Positions 1 to 10,113 are shown, numbered from the stretch's first letter. The stretch is 64,000 nucleotides of DNA from Pasteurellaceae bacterium Orientalotternb1 (GCA_011455275.1 CP015028.1:656911-720910); one strand, 5' to 3'. Notes: generated from the sequence alone by a model not told the origin. A program made the numbers and translations.

Positions 1-1
1 A

Positions 2-706
2 ATGTCAGAAAACACAGAAAAAACCCTCAAGAAAACCCGTAAGGGCAAAGAGCCCAACGCCCCTTTTGTGCGGGAAAAATTAGAACTGCCGAACGGACAC
101 AACAAATTGCTGTTGCATTCCTGCTGTGCCCCTTGTTCGGGTGAGGTGATGGAAGCCATTCACGCCTCGGGAATTGAGTTCACCATCTACTTCTACAACC
201 CCAACATTCACCCACTGAAAGAGTATTTGATCCGCAAGGAAGAGAACATTCGCTTTGCGGAAAAATGGGGCATTCCGTTTATTGATGCCGATTACGACCG
301 TCAAAACTGGTTCGACCGAGCCAAAGGAATGGAAAACGAGCCAGAACGTGGCATTCGTTGCACAATGTGTTTCGATATGCGGTTTGAAAAAGCCGCACAA
401 TATGCCCACGAAAACGGCTTCCCCGTGTTTACGAGCTGTTTGGGGATTTCTCGCTGGAAAGATATGAACCAAATCAACGGTTGTGGGCATCGTGCAGCGG
501 AGAAATATGACGATGTAGTCTATTGGGATTACAACTGGCGAAAAGGTGGCGGCTCGCAACGAATGATCGAAATCAGCAAGCGTGAGCGGTTCTATCAGCA
601 AGAGTATTGCGGTTGCGTCTATTCCCTGCGAGACACCAACAAATGGCGTGAAGCCCAAGGTCGCCAAAAAATCGAAATCGGCAAACTTTACTATTCGGCG
701 GATTAA
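2..706 (+). CDS. queH: Epoxyqueuosine reductase QueH
   Basis: QueH-type (DUF208) enzyme for the last step of queuosine synthesis, reducing epoxyqueuosine to queuosine in tRNA; it is the non-homologous replacement of QueG. The 234-residue protein has the family's N-terminal cysteine cluster SCCAPCSG (about residue 41), a second pair RCTMC near 119, and the C-terminal YCGCVYSL motif, which together supply iron-sulfur and metal ligands. The ATG lies at the second base of the window, so no ribosome site is visible and an upstream start cannot be excluded. A 45-base gap separates it from the acetyltransferase gene on the same strand. Confidence 0.9.
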   Translation: MSENTEKTLKKTRKGKEPNAPFVREKLELPNGHNKLLLHSCCAPCSGEVMEAIHASGIEFTIYFYNPNIHPLKEYLIRKEENIRFAEKWGIPFIDADYDRQNWFDRAKGMENEPERGIRCTMCFDMRFEKAAQYAHENGFPVFTSCLGISRWKDMNQINGCGHRAAEKYDDVVYWDYNWRKGGGSQRMIEISKRERFYQQEYCGCVYSLRDTNKWREAQGRQKIEIGKLYYSAD

Positions 707-751
707 ATTTGCAAAAAATCGCTAAAAACTGACCGCTTGTAAGGAGAAACG

Positions 752-1384
752 ATGAATATCAATACCTTTTGGGATAACTGGATTCACGGTTGGAGCATTG
801 TTCGTGAAATCGATCATTTACAACCGATCGAAAACGGTTACTGTTTTTCGTTGAATGATGGCAAACGTGAACTTGAATGGTTACTGTTCAGCCCTGACAA
901 TTTGGCAGAGACTTTGCCGAAAGTGTCTAATCGGGATTATTTCTGCATCAGTGGCATTGATGAACATTTCATTGTCCCGCAAGGCTGGTACAGCAATATG
1001 ACCGCCGATATGATGATTTGTGAGAATCTGCCTCAACAAGCGGTTACTTTACCCGAAAATTTTACCATTGAGAGTAATGAACGTGAAAATCGGGTGGTGC
1101 TAAAAGTGTTCAATGCCGAACAGCAACGGGTTTGCCAAGGGCAAGCGGGGTTTTATAATGGCTTCATTGTTTACGATAGCATTGCGACAGAACCCCCATT
1201 TCGCCGCCAAGGTTTTGGCACATTGATTATGGCGTTGCTCACTGAAAAAGCGGTAAAACGGGGGATTTCTAAAGGTCTGCTTTGTGCCAGCGAAATGGGT
1301 AAACCGCTTTATCTCTCACTCGGTTGGAAAAGCCTTGGGCAATATGTACGGGTAGTGAGAGAGGATTATACGAGAGAATCGTAA
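752..1384 (+). CDS. GNAT family N-acetyltransferase
   Basis: Acyl-CoA-dependent N-acetyltransferase of the GNAT superfamily, 210 residues. The acetyl-CoA binding motif A is visible as RRQGFGTLIM near residue 151, followed by a helix and the LYLSLGWKSLG segment typical of the fold's end. The N-terminal 120 residues are not recognised and the substrate cannot be predicted. AAGGAG lies seven bases before the ATG. An uptake-signal core (ACCGCTTGT) sits just upstream. It may be co-transcribed with fabD, which starts 67 bases downstream. Confidence 0.75.
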   Translation: MNINTFWDNWIHGWSIVREIDHLQPIENGYCFSLNDGKRELEWLLFSPDNLAETLPKVSNRDYFCISGIDEHFIVPQGWYSNMTADMMICENLPQQAVTLPENFTIESNERENRVVLKVFNAEQQRVCQGQAGFYNGFIVYDSIATEPPFRRQGFGTLIMALLTEKAVKRGISKGLLCASEMGKPLYLSLGWKSLGQYVRVVREDYTRES

Positions 1385-1451
1385 AATTCTGCCCCGCTTG
1401 CGGGGGAATGAATTTATTAGGTTTCAAAAATTCAAAAAAAGAGGATCAAAA

Positions 1452-2390
1452 ATGTCTAAATTTGCAATGGTTTTCCCTGGTCAAGGGTCGCAAGCGGTTG
1501 GAATGTTGGCGGATCTTGCACCGCAGTATCCGATTGTTGAGCAAACTTTCGCACAGGCGAGCGAAGTGCTTGGCTATGATTTATGGGATTTAGTCCAAAA
1601 CGGCACCGCCGAAGAATTAGGGCAAACCCACCGCACTCAGCCTGCGTTGCTGACGGCATCGGTTGCGTTATACCGCATTTGGCAAGAAAAATTCCCAGAG
1701 CAAAAACCCGCCGTGATGGCAGGGCATAGCTTGGGCGAGTATTCGGCGTTGGTATGTGCAGGCGTGTTGGATTTCCAAGAAGCGGTGAAATTGGTGGAAC
1801 TGCGTGGTCAAGCAATGCAAGATGCCGTGCCAGCGGGGACAGGGGCGATGTTCGCCATTATTGGCTTGGATAACGAGGGGATCATCAATGCGTGCGAGCA
1901 AGCCCAACAAGAAACGGGTGAGATTGTCTCGGCAGTAAACTTCAACTCACCTGGTCAAGTGGTGATTGCGGGCACGAAAACCGCCGCAGAACGAGCGGGG
2001 GCATTATGTAAAGAAGCGGGGGCGAAACGTGCATTGCCGTTGGCGGTAAGCGTGCCATCACACTGCGAATTGATGAAACCTGCGGCGGATAAATTGGCAG
2101 AAGCTTTGGTTCACGTTACGTTAAACGCCCCGCAAGTGCCCGTGATCAACAACGTGGACGTGCAAGTGGAAACCAAGGCGTCAGCGATCCGCTTGGCGTT
2201 GGTGCGTCAGCTTTACAGCCCTGTGCGTTGGACAGAAATTGTCGAAAAAATGGCAGAAGAAGGCGTTACCACCTTATATGAAATCGGGCCGAACAAGGTC
2301 TTAACAGGCTTGGCTGGACGCATTTCGAAAGACCTTACCGCCAAAGCGGTGAATGATGCGGCATCGTTTGATGCGGTTTCATTTGAATAA
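1452..2390 (+). CDS. fabD: Malonyl-CoA:ACP transacylase FabD
   Basis: Transfers malonyl from CoA to acyl carrier protein, the entry step of fatty-acid elongation in the cytoplasm. The nucleophile motif GHSLGE places the active serine at residue 93, with the oxyanion loop FPGQGSQ at the N-terminus and the catalytic histidine in VPSHCEL. The chosen ATG gives 312 residues, a normal FabD length; an upstream in-frame ATG at 1398 would add 18 residues unlike the family, and AGAGGA sits before the chosen start. fabG follows about 100 bases downstream, but the expected fabH and acpP neighbours are not in the window. Confidence 0.95.
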   Translation: MSKFAMVFPGQGSQAVGMLADLAPQYPIVEQTFAQASEVLGYDLWDLVQNGTAEELGQTHRTQPALLTASVALYRIWQEKFPEQKPAVMAGHSLGEYSALVCAGVLDFQEAVKLVELRGQAMQDAVPAGTGAMFAIIGLDNEGIINACEQAQQETGEIVSAVNFNSPGQVVIAGTKTAAERAGALCKEAGAKRALPLAVSVPSHCELMKPAADKLAEALVHVTLNAPQVPVINNVDVQVETKASAIRLALVRQLYSPVRWTEIVEKMAEEGVTTLYEIGPNKVLTGLAGRISKDLTAKAVNDAASFDAVSFE

Positions 2391-2391
2391 T

Positions 2392-2485
2392 TTGTAGGGT
2401 GGGTCTTGACCCACCAATGACCGTAACAAGCGGTCACATTTTTTGAATTTTTTGCAAATGGTGGGCTGGCAAGCCCACCCTACAA
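2392..2485. repeat. Intergenic inverted repeat with two hairpins
   Basis: The fabD-fabG gap is almost entirely a large dyad: TTGTAGGGTGGG at 2392-2403 pairs with CCCACCCTACAA at 2474-2485. Each end also forms its own hairpin (GTGGGTC TT GACCCAC; GGTGGGCT GGCA AGCCCACC). An uptake-signal core lies in the middle. The right arm ends just before the fabG ribosome site. It could be a processing or attenuation signal, or a dispersed repeat; I see no coding capacity. Confidence 0.6.
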
Positions 2486-2495
2486 GGAGAAAACA

Positions 2496-3224
2496 ATGCA
2501 AAACAAAATCGCATTAGTTACGGGTGCAACTCGTGGCATTGGGCGAGCTATCGCTGAAGAATTGGTCGCCAAAGGGGCATTTGTGATCGGCACCGCCACC
2601 TCGGAAAAAGGGGCAGAAAGCATTTCCGCATACTTAGGCGAAAAAGGGAAAGGTTTGGTGCTTAACGTTGCCGATGAACAGTCTATCGAACAAGTGTTGG
2701 CGGAGATCAAAGCTCAATTTGGTGAGATTGATATTCTCGTGAATAACGCTGGGATCACCCGTGATAACTTGTTAATGCGAATGAAAGATGACGAATGGTT
2801 CGACATCATTCAAACGAATTTAACGTCCGTTTACCGCTTATCGAAAGCAATGTTGCGTTCGATGATGAAAAAACGCTACGGTCGAATTATCACCATCGGC
2901 TCGGTGGTTGGCTCAAGCGGTAACCCTGGGCAAACCAACTACTGTGCAGCAAAAGCAGGTTTGGTGGGCTTTTCTAAGTCCTTGGCGAAAGAAGTGGCTT
3001 CCCGTGGTATTACGGTCAATGTGGTTGCCCCGGGTTTCATCGCCACGGATATGACAGAAGAGCTTACCGATGAGCAAAAAAATGCCATTCTTAGCCAAAT
3101 CCCCGCAGGACAGTTGGGGCAGGCGAAGGATATTGCCAAAGCCGTGGCATTTTTAGCGTCAGAAGATGCGGGCTATATCACAGGCGAAACCATTCACGTC
3201 AATGGTGGCTTGTATATGAATTAA
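2496..3224 (+). CDS. fabG: 3-oxoacyl-ACP reductase FabG
   Basis: NADPH-dependent reductase of 3-ketoacyl-ACP in fatty-acid elongation, a short-chain dehydrogenase of 242 residues. The cofactor motif TGATRGIG is at residues 9-16, NNAG at 83-86, and the catalytic set is S136, Y149 and K153 (YCAAK). The C-terminus GGLYMN is typical of FabG. AAGGAGA precedes the ATG. It lies downstream of fabD, from which it is separated by a strong inverted repeat, so its expression may be partly uncoupled. Confidence 0.95.
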   Translation: MQNKIALVTGATRGIGRAIAEELVAKGAFVIGTATSEKGAESISAYLGEKGKGLVLNVADEQSIEQVLAEIKAQFGEIDILVNNAGITRDNLLMRMKDDEWFDIIQTNLTSVYRLSKAMLRSMMKKRYGRIITIGSVVGSSGNPGQTNYCAAKAGLVGFSKSLAKEVASRGITVNVVAPGFIATDMTEELTDEQKNAILSQIPAGQLGQAKDIAKAVAFLASEDAGYITGETIHVNGGLYMN

Positions 3225-3246
3225 CCGCACAAGCGGTCAGATTCTT

Positions 3247-3280
3247 ACCGAATTTTGCAAATCAAATTGCAAAATTCGGT
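3247..3280 (+). terminator. Hairpin terminator after fabG
   Basis: Perfect 14-bp stem ACCGAATTTTGCAA / TTGCAAAATTCGGT with a 6-base loop, followed by TTTCCATTTTTAT. The stem uses the TTTGCAAA part of the uptake signal just upstream (ACAAGCGGTCAGATTC). The T-run is interrupted, so efficiency is uncertain. Confidence 0.6.
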
Positions 3281-3320
3281 TTTCCATTTTTATGTGTTTA
3301 TATTCATTTGAGGTTTTACA

Positions 3321-4616
3321 ATGAACAAAAGTGTGTTTGTGGTTGGATTTATGTTGTTCGCCATCTTCTTTGGGGCGGGTAACTTAATTTTCCCACCAAA
3401 ATTAGGTTTGGATAGCGGATCAGATTTCTGGGCAGCGATTTCAGGTTTTGTCGTCACTGGCGTGGGGTTGCCCCTGCTTGGCATTATCGTCAGCTCATTC
3501 TACCAAGGTGGTTATAAAGAAGCGTTAAATCGCATTCACCCGTGGTTTTCTATTGCTTTCTTAATGGCAATTTATTTAGCGATCGGTCCATTCTTTGCGG
3601 GTCCACGTACAGGGGCAACCGCTTACGAAATGGCAATTTTGCCGTTCTTAGGTGAATCAAGCACCGTGTCGTTATTGGTGTTTACGGTGATCTACTTTTC
3701 CATCGCCCTTTGGTTAAGCTTAAATCCATCGAAAATGGTGGATCGGATTGGCTCGATTTTAACCCCTGTATTATTGGTATCAATCATCTCATTAGTGGTA
3801 AAAGCCTACTTTTTACTTAACGATGCACCAGAAAATTTACTTCAAACCAAACAAATGGAAAATGCGTTTGCGAATGGGATTTTAGAAGGCTACTTCACAA
3901 TGGACGCCTTAGCGTCTCTTGCCTTCTCGGTGATTGTATTAAATGCAATTAAAGCCAAAGTGAGTAATCAAGCGGCGTTAGTCAAACAAACTATTGCCGC
4001 AGGTGTTGTGGCTGCCGTTGCCTTAGCATTGATTTACATCGCATTAGGTTGGATTGGAAATAACTTACCAGTATCAGCGGAAACGGTCGCAGATTTAACA
4101 GCGAAAGGGCAGAACATCGGTACTTACATTCTCAACTCTGCCGCAACAGAAACCTTTGGCGATGCAGGGCGTATTATTCTAGGTGTAATCGTTTCATTAG
4201 CATGTTTAACTACAACAGTTGGTTTGGCGGTAGCTGTGAGCGAATATTTCAATGAAATCTTCCCGAAAATCGCTTATAAAACTTATGTGGTGTTGTTTAT
4301 CGTGATCAGCTTTGCAATTGCCAACCAAGGCTTAAGTGTTGTGATCAGCAAATCGGTACCAGTGCTATTGGTGCTTTACCCAATTTCAATGACCATCATT
4401 TTACTCTTGTTAGTTAATTTAGTGGTTAAACTGCCATTACTTGCACAACGTGTTGCTGTAGGATTAGTGACCGTAGTCTCCATTCTTTCGGTTATGGGCA
4501 TTGAAGCAATGACACAATTACCACTTAAAGCCTATTCAATGGAATGGTTACCTTTTGCGGTGGTTGGCTGCTTAGTCGGTTTGATGGTAGCAAAAGTGAC
4601 AAAACAAGCGGAATAA
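3321..4616 (+). CDS. brnQ: Branched-chain amino acid transporter BrnQ
   Basis: Cation-coupled importer of leucine, isoleucine and valine (LIVCS family) in the inner membrane. The 431-residue protein is hydrophobic throughout with about 12 membrane spans and the characteristic N-terminus FGAGNLIFPPKLG (about residues 18-30), which lies in the family's substrate-binding region. GAGG precedes the ATG. It stands as its own unit, flanked by hairpin and uptake-signal sequences. The family assignment is firm; which amino acid it prefers is not readable. Confidence 0.92.
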   Translation: MNKSVFVVGFMLFAIFFGAGNLIFPPKLGLDSGSDFWAAISGFVVTGVGLPLLGIIVSSFYQGGYKEALNRIHPWFSIAFLMAIYLAIGPFFAGPRTGATAYEMAILPFLGESSTVSLLVFTVIYFSIALWLSLNPSKMVDRIGSILTPVLLVSIISLVVKAYFLLNDAPENLLQTKQMENAFANGILEGYFTMDALASLAFSVIVLNAIKAKVSNQAALVKQTIAAGVVAAVALALIYIALGWIGNNLPVSAETVADLTAKGQNIGTYILNSAATETFGDAGRIILGVIVSLACLTTTVGLAVAVSEYFNEIFPKIAYKTYVVLFIVISFAIANQGLSVVISKSVPVLLVLYPISMTIILLLLVNLVVKLPLLAQRVAVGLVTVVSILSVMGIEAMTQLPLKAYSMEWLPFAVVGCLVGLMVAKVTKQAE

Positions 4617-4696
4617 TCGTTGTTTACAAGCGGTCAGATTCCGTTAATTTTTTGCAAAAGGTGGGCGAAAGTTCACCTTATTTTTAAGGGGGCAAA

Positions 4697-5521
4697 ATGC
4701 CAGAACTACCCGAAGTGGAAACGAGCGTGCGAGGTGTATCGCCTTATTTGGTGGGGCAGACGATTGAACAAATCATTGTTCGGCAAAAGCAGTTGCGTTG
4801 GTTGGTGAGTGATGAACTTGAACAGATGAGCGGAGCAACGATTTTGTCGATTTACCGCCGTGCGAAATATCTGATTATTCATACCGATCGTGGCGATATT
4901 TTGGTGCATTTAGGAATGTCGGGATCGCTCGGGATTTTATCCAAAGCACAAAAGCAGCCGATCGGCAAGCACGATCACGTTGATTTGGTCACGACTAACG
5001 GCACGATTTTACGCTATAACGATCCGCGAAAATTCGGGGCGTGGCTGTGGGTGGAGAACGCAGAAAAGGCAACGCTGCTGGCGAAACTTGGGCCTGAACC
5101 GCTTTCAGATACCTTCACTGCGGATTACCTTTATCAGCAAAGCCGCAATAAAACAGTGGCGGTGAAAAATTTCATTATGAATAATGCTGTGGTGGTTGGC
5201 GTGGGCAATATTTACGCCTGCGAGTCGCTATTTATGGCGGGTATTCATCCTGAACTTGCGGCACAAAATCTCAAACGCAAACATTGCGAGTGTTTGGTGA
5301 CGGTGATCAAAGACGTGCTAACCAAAGCGATTATTCAAGGCGGCACGACGTTGAAAGATTTCATCCAACCTGACGGCAAACCAGGCTATTTCGCCCAAGT
5401 GCTGCAAGTTTACGGACGTAAAGGCGAAGAGTGCAACGATTGTGGTGCGATCATCGAAGCGAAAGTCATCGGGCAACGCAACAGTTTTTACTGCCCGAAA
5501 TGCCAGAAATTGCCGAAGTAG
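4697..5521 (+). CDS. mutM: Formamidopyrimidine-DNA glycosylase MutM
   Basis: Bifunctional glycosylase/AP lyase that removes 8-oxoguanine and formamidopyrimidines from DNA. The N-terminus is (M)PELPEVE, with Pro2 the catalytic nucleophile and Glu3 next to it; HLGMSGSLG and DPRKFGAW follow, then the helix-two-turn-helix region with [11 protein letters not shown], and a C-terminal zinc finger with Cys pairs CNDC and CPKC. Length 274 residues is usual. AAGGGGG lies before the ATG. Convergent or co-oriented neighbours have no evident functional link. Confidence 0.95.
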   Translation: MPELPEVETSVRGVSPYLVGQTIEQIIVRQKQLRWLVSDELEQMSGATILSIYRRAKYLIIHTDRGDILVHLGMSGSLGILSKAQKQPIGKHDHVDLVTTNGTILRYNDPRKFGAWLWVENAEKATLLAKLGPEPLSDTFTADYLYQQSRNKTVAVKNFIMNNAVVVGVGNIYACESLFMAGIHPELAAQNLKRKHCECLVTVIKDVLTKAIIQGGTTLKDFIQPDGKPGYFAQVLQVYGRKGEECNDCGAIIEAKVIGQRNSFYCPKCQKLPK

Positions 5522-5699
5522 GTTGAGATACAAGCGGTCACTTCCTGCAAAAATTTTGCAAATGAGTGGCTCATAGAAATGTGATGTCACTCTCATTTTG
5601 GTGTAAATGTTGCAATATTGTTAAATAATCACTTGCGAATCTAATAAACTTTGGCAGAATGGCAGCCGTTTTTGGGCTGGGTTCTAATTAGGGGAGCGA

Positions 5700-6629
5700 A
5701 TGCAACTGATTCAAATTTTATCGGATGTGGGAGCAGGCAAGCGAGGAAGCCATGAAGGGGTAAAATGGCTTTCACAACGAAGTGATGCTGTTTTTGAAAG
5801 AAATGTGATCTTTGAAAATAATCTCCCGAGTGATTTCACCACACCACCTGCAAAGTATATTGATAATCTCACCGCTTTTTTTCATCAATTCCTACCACTA
5901 CTGAGCCAGTGTTTCCAATCATCTTCTTTTCCGGTCATTTTGTCGGGCGACCACGCCAATGCCATAGGCACTATTTCTGCGTTATGCCACGCGTTCTCCG
6001 ATAAGCGAATTGGTGTGATTTGGATCGATGCCCATACTGATTTGCATACGCCTTATACTACACCATCGGGCAACTTACATGGAATGAGTTTAGCCGCCTT
6101 AACACGACAAGATAACAAACCATTTAGTAAGCACTCGCTCAGTGATAAAATTGGTCAATATTGGCAGCAGTTAAAGCAACTTGCTCCGCAGTCAAAAGGC
6201 ATCTTGCCTAACGATCTCTGTTTTCTTGGTGTGCGAGACTGCGAGCCTGAAGAAGTCGCATTATTGAACCAGTTTCATATTCCCTATTTTTCAGTAGAAA
6301 AAATACGAGAAATGGGTATTGAGCAAGTGCTTACACAAGTCAAACAGCAGTTTGACGATGTAGATCTAGTCTATCTCAGTTTTGATGTTGATGCTTTAGA
6401 TGCGGATTTATTGTCCGCCACAGGCACACCCGTAAAAGGCGGTTTCACAGAGCAGGAAGTGAATTGGCTGCTTAGAGAGTTGTTGCATTTGCCTTCACTC
6501 GCTGTGTTTGAACTGACCGAATTTAATCCAACACTTTCTTCCGACACCATACAGTATGAGCGAGTGGGGCGGTTGTTTAAGAGTGCATTGATGCAAATTG
6601 AAAAGAGAGAAATGAAAAAGGCAGTTTAG
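5700..6629 (+). CDS. Arginase-family ureohydrolase (formimidoylglutamase-like)
   Basis: Dinuclear manganese ureohydrolase of the arginase/agmatinase/formiminoglutamase superfamily, 309 residues. Metal-ligand motifs are visible in order: GDHAN (about 81), DAHTDLH (about 117) and SFDVDALDADLLSATGTP (about 224). The N-terminal part and spacing look closer to HutG-type formimidoylglutamases than to agmatinases, but no other histidine-utilisation genes are present here, so the substrate is open. GGGGAG precedes the ATG. Confidence 0.8.
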   Translation: MQLIQILSDVGAGKRGSHEGVKWLSQRSDAVFERNVIFENNLPSDFTTPPAKYIDNLTAFFHQFLPLLSQCFQSSSFPVILSGDHANAIGTISALCHAFSDKRIGVIWIDAHTDLHTPYTTPSGNLHGMSLAALTRQDNKPFSKHSLSDKIGQYWQQLKQLAPQSKGILPNDLCFLGVRDCEPEEVALLNQFHIPYFSVEKIREMGIEQVLTQVKQQFDDVDLVYLSFDVDALDADLLSATGTPVKGGFTEQEVNWLLRELLHLPSLAVFELTEFNPTLSSDTIQYERVGRLFKSALMQIEKREMKKAV

Positions 6630-6646
6630 AGATGCTCCAAACTGCC
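6620..6646 (+). terminator. Weak hairpin at the end of the arginase-family gene
   Basis: GGCAGTTT at 6620-6627 pairs with AAACTGCC at 6639-6646 across an 11-base loop, overlapping the stop codon and lying just before the convergent gene. There is no good T-run, so this is only a possible terminator. Confidence 0.35.
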
Positions 6647-6653
6647 AATGATG

Positions 6654-6968
6654 TTATTTCTGAATAGGATTCAGCGAGAGTTCTAAATTCTCATCGATGA
6701 CTTTGAATAATAAATCAATATTAGGGTGCTTACCTGTATGTTGTTTGGCATCTTCAACGTGTTCTGCAAACCATTCTAGCCCTTGTTTGGCAGAATGTGC
6801 ATTTAAGGTGTTGGCGAATTTCTCTGCTAAGGCATTATACAGTTTGAGTGAGCCAAGTTTGCCTTCAATAGCTGGAATGGTATGGATTACCGTATCATTT
6901 TGCACGATGTCTAACGCCGATAAATGTTCAATAGCGGGGAAAGTCGCTAAATAATCTTTGAACTGCAT
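6654..6968 (-). CDS. DUF2322 family protein
   Basis: Small acidic soluble protein of 104 residues matching the uncharacterised DUF2322 family seen in Pasteurellaceae and Neisseriaceae. No catalytic motif or membrane segment is visible. I chose the start at MQFKDYL; the upstream in-frame ATG at 6998 would overlap the end of ftsN and add an unlikely peptide. It follows ftsN with a 19-base gap in the same direction, so the two are probably co-transcribed. Function unknown. Confidence 0.7.
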   Translation of the reverse strand: MQFKDYLATFPAIEHLSALDIVQNDTVIHTIPAIEGKLGSLKLYNALAEKFANTLNAHSAKQGLEWFAEHVEDAKQHTGKHPNIDLLFKVIDENLELSLNPIQK

Positions 6969-6987
6969 CTGTTTTCCTTTGTTTTCC

Positions 6988-7770
6988 TTACATACCAACG
7001 ATTAAACATTCAGCCACACTGCGAGCATTCGATTGTGCCGCCGAAGCCGCAGCACGATCACCAACTGGGCCGACAAAAACACGGTTCCATTCTGCACTGC
7101 TGACCACTTTCGCATTGTAGCCTGCCATCGCTAAGCGAGCCTGCATATTTTCTGCTTGGGCTTTACTTTTAAATGCACCGCATTGTAAGCCATATTTGCC
7201 AACGGATTTTGGTGCTTCGGAAGCGGGTTTGGCAGTGGCAACAATTTTGGGTGGTTGATTTTTGGCAGCTTCTTTTGCTTTTCGTTCTTGTTCCGCTTTT
7301 TTCGCTAACTCTTGTTGTTTTTTCAGCTCTTCCGCTTTTTGTGCGGCAAGTTGTTCTTCGGTTAATGGTGGCTGTGCCGCAGTATCTGCTGGAGTAGTCT
7401 GATTTTCAGTGGTTGGCGTTTGTACCGTTTGTTGAGCAAGCTGCTGTTTTTCCATTTCCTGTTTTTTCAAGATCTGCTGTTCTTGCTCTTTAGTGAGACG
7501 AGCCAATTTTGAATTGGTATCAATCGGCACTTCTCGTGTTTCCAGATCACGAATATAGCTATAAATTTCTTCAGGTTTGCTTGGTAATTCGTTTTTCTGA
7601 GATGTTGGCGTTGTTGCTTTTACTGGTGCAGGTTGGGGAGCCATTTTGTCTTGTAGCACCCATAAGCCCAAACCGCTTAGTAACAATAATAAAATGATAA
7701 TAATCAAAATAAGGAGTTTATTACCGCTTTTAGCTGTTTTAGCACGGGCGGCATAGTCACGTTTCGGCAC
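6988..7770 (-). CDS. ftsN: Cell division protein FtsN
   Basis: Bitopic inner-membrane divisome protein that triggers septal peptidoglycan synthesis. The chosen GTG start (residues VPKRDYAARAK) has AGAGG five bases upstream; it gives 260 residues, with one membrane span at about 17-40, a long Gln/Glu/Lys/Ala-rich periplasmic linker, and a C-terminal SPOR domain starting near GKYGLQCGAFKS that binds denuded glycan. An alternative start at 7848 would add a hydrophobic leader unlike FtsN. The SPOR domain has its usual cysteine pair (QCGAF and ECLIV). Confidence 0.85.
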   Translation of the reverse strand: MPKRDYAARAKTAKSGNKLLILIIIILLLLLSGLGLWVLQDKMAPQPAPVKATTPTSQKNELPSKPEEIYSYIRDLETREVPIDTNSKLARLTKEQEQQILKKQEMEKQQLAQQTVQTPTTENQTTPADTAAQPPLTEEQLAAQKAEELKKQQELAKKAEQERKAKEAAKNQPPKIVATAKPASEAPKSVGKYGLQCGAFKSKAQAENMQARLAMAGYNAKVVSSAEWNRVFVGPVGDRAAASAAQSNARSVAECLIVGM

Positions 7771-7900
7771 GATAACCTCTAAATATTTAATGATCCGACA
7801 AAGAGAGAATACTACTAGAAAAATTGGCATTTGACTAGAAATGTACACATTTTCTCGATTTGCAAAAAATGGTTCGGATCTGACCGCTTGTAAGGTATTT

Positions 7901-8530
7901 TCAGCGAAGCATTCTGCCGTTTTCGACTTTTAAGGCGTAATCAAAGAGTGCTTTTACTTCATCAAATTGATGCGTCACCATCAATAGCGTTAAATGTCGT
8001 TGTTCGCAGAGCTGATAAACGAGCTGTTGTAATTCTTCACGCCGTTTGGGATCGAGTGCCGAAAACGGCTCATCTAGTAATAAAATGGGTTTATCTCGCA
8101 ATAGGGTGCGGGCCAGTGCAACCCGTTGCTTTTGTCCGCCAGAAAGTTGATCAGCACGACGGGCGAGAAAATCCGCAATACCCATTTGTTCGGCAATCTT
8201 TGCCACTTGTTCTGCTTGAGCAGGCGTGAGGTGAAGGCTTGGTGCCAGTGCTAAGCCAATATTTTGCTGCACAGTAAGATGGGGGAACAAGTTGTTGTCT
8301 TGAAATAGCATAGAAACAGGGCGAGCTGCGGGTTCGGTGGCGAAGTGATTTTCGCCATTTAAATATAATTCACCACGGCTGGCTTGTTCAAAACCAGCAA
8401 TGAGATTGAGTAACGTACTTTTCCCCGCACCACTTTCCCCAACAACGGCAACTCGCTCTCCTTGTTGGATATGGCATTGAAATTGCATCGGGAGAGCGGG
8501 GTAGTCAAATTCCAAATCTAAACGGATCAT
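7901..8530 (-). CDS. thiQ: Thiamine ABC transporter ATPase ThiQ
   Basis: ATPase subunit energising thiamine/thiamine pyrophosphate import. The 209-residue protein has Walker [10 protein letters not shown], the Q-loop in LFQDNN, the signature LSGGQKQR and Walker [13 protein letters not shown]. Its ATG overlaps the thiP stop by one base (TAATG), so translation is coupled. No separate binding-protein gene thiB is adjacent. Confidence 0.92.
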   Translation of the reverse strand: MIRLDLEFDYPALPMQFQCHIQQGERVAVVGESGAGKSTLLNLIAGFEQASRGELYLNGENHFATEPAARPVSMLFQDNNLFPHLTVQQNIGLALAPSLHLTPAQAEQVAKIAEQMGIADFLARRADQLSGGQKQRVALARTLLRDKPILLLDEPFSALDPKRREELQQLVYQLCEQRHLTLLMVTHQFDEVKALFDYALKVENGRMLR

Positions 8531-10113
8531 TATCGGTTCTCTTTTTGTTCAATGAGTAAAAATGGCAGAAAAGCAAGCACCATCAACACCAATGCCGTGA
8601 CGGCGGCATCATCCATTCGGTAGCTGCCGAGTTGTTGGTAGAGTAAATACGGCAAGGTGCTGAAATCTGGGCTGCCAAAGAACGCAATGACAGCAAAGCT
8701 GCCCAAACTCGATGCCATTGCTAACGCAAAGGCGTTGCGAAGGGGGCGAATTAAGTAGGTTTTTTCCACAATCCACCAACGGCGAAGTCCTGTTAGCCCA
8801 AGGCTACGGGCGAGTTTATCTTGCGTGACGAGAGCTTCCCACATAGCGGTAAAAATCAGCCGATAAATATAGGGAAGTAGCATTAAACCGTTACACACGC
8901 CCACTAACACAAGAAGCTGCCAAGTGGAAAGTTCCACATTGATAAGTAATAAAAATAACCCAACGGCTAACATAAAAACAGGCATAATGAGCGGATAAGT
9001 GGTCACACCTGCGAGAAAACTTTGTTTGATTTTTTGGTTGCGATAAGCCAGCAGCCTTACTTCCAATGCAATGATATAGGCAATGAGAATCACGGTGAGG
9101 GTCGCAATCAGGCTCAAAAGTAGCGAAAATAGCGTAGCTTCCCACAGGAGTGGGTTAGCTAAGCGGCTGAAAAAGTCAGAGACGGATAGCCCTGTCCAAA
9201 TCACATGGAGAATAGGCACAACGATGGTAAAACTTAGGATGGAAATGACCGCTTGTAGCCCCCACTTCCGTCGCCCAGACAGTTTCGCTTTCCAAATATG
9301 ATCTATTGGCAACGAGTAGGATTGGCGTTGTTGGAAGGCGAGTTTCGTGGCAAAGTCCATCAAAATTTGTAACCCAATGCCCACCAGAATTTGCGTCATA
9401 ATAAGCATCACCGCTTTGGCAAAATCAAATTCAAAAGTGACCGCTTGGTAGATCGCCACCTCCAGCGTGCTGTATTTTGGCCCACCACCTAATATCAATA
9501 CGATCGGAAAGCTGGTAAAACAGATCAGGAAAATTGTGGTAAAGGCATAAGGTAAAATCCCTTTGAGAATCGGAAGTTCCACAATGCGGAAGTAGTTCAT
9601 TCCGCATAAATTGAGTTGAGCAGCGAGTTGGTGCTGGCTGCTTGGGATCAAGCTCAACCCTTCTAATACATATTTTGCCACCAGCGGAATATTGAAAAAG
9701 AGATGTGCCAGTAAAATACCTTGCAATCCGTATAGTTGGAATTGCCATTCCAAACCGAGCAATTGCCACATTTGGGCTAGCCAGCCAGAATTTCCCCATA
9801 CGCCAATTACCGCAAAAATCACCACCAATGACGGCAATGCCCACGCAAAGGTGATAATTTTATACAGAATATTTTTCCCTTTGAAGTTGAGATAGAAAAA
9901 ACTGCGAGCAAGCAGAATGCCAAACAGCGTTGAGAAAATGGCAGAAAGCCCCGCTTGTAGCAGGCTATATTTCAGAATTTGCCCCACTTCGTGAAAAGAC
10001 CAAAAAGTGGCATCTGAACGGTGCTCAAATAACGCCCACAAACTGAAAAGGTAAAGGGATAAAACACTAAAATAGACCGACCAAGCGGAAATTTTGGTAA
10101 TTCGGCGAAGCAT
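8530..10113 (-). CDS. thiP: Thiamine ABC transporter permease ThiP
   Basis: Inner-membrane permease of the thiamine importer, 527 residues with about 12 spans in two homologous halves, each carrying the cytoplasmic EAA-type loop that contacts ThiQ. It heads a two-gene unit with thiQ. In many enterobacteria thiB precedes thiP; here the upstream gene is the divergent DUF406 gene. The 134-base leader shows no TPP-riboswitch core. Confidence 0.9.
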   Translation of the reverse strand: MLRRITKISAWSVYFSVLSLYLFSLWALFEHRSDATFWSFHEVGQILKYSLLQAGLSAIFSTLFGILLARSFFYLNFKGKNILYKIITFAWALPSLVVIFAVIGVWGNSGWLAQMWQLLGLEWQFQLYGLQGILLAHLFFNIPLVAKYVLEGLSLIPSSQHQLAAQLNLCGMNYFRIVELPILKGILPYAFTTIFLICFTSFPIVLILGGGPKYSTLEVAIYQAVTFEFDFAKAVMLIMTQILVGIGLQILMDFATKLAFQQRQSYSLPIDHIWKAKLSGRRKWGLQAVISILSFTIVVPILHVIWTGLSVSDFFSRLANPLLWEATLFSLLLSLIATLTVILIAYIIALEVRLLAYRNQKIKQSFLAGVTTYPLIMPVFMLAVGLFLLLINVELSTWQLLVLVGVCNGLMLLPYIYRLIFTAMWEALVTQDKLARSLGLTGLRRWWIVEKTYLIRPLRNAFALAMASSLGSFAVIAFFGSPDFSTLPYLLYQQLGSYRMDDAAVTALVLMVLAFLPFLLIEQKENR

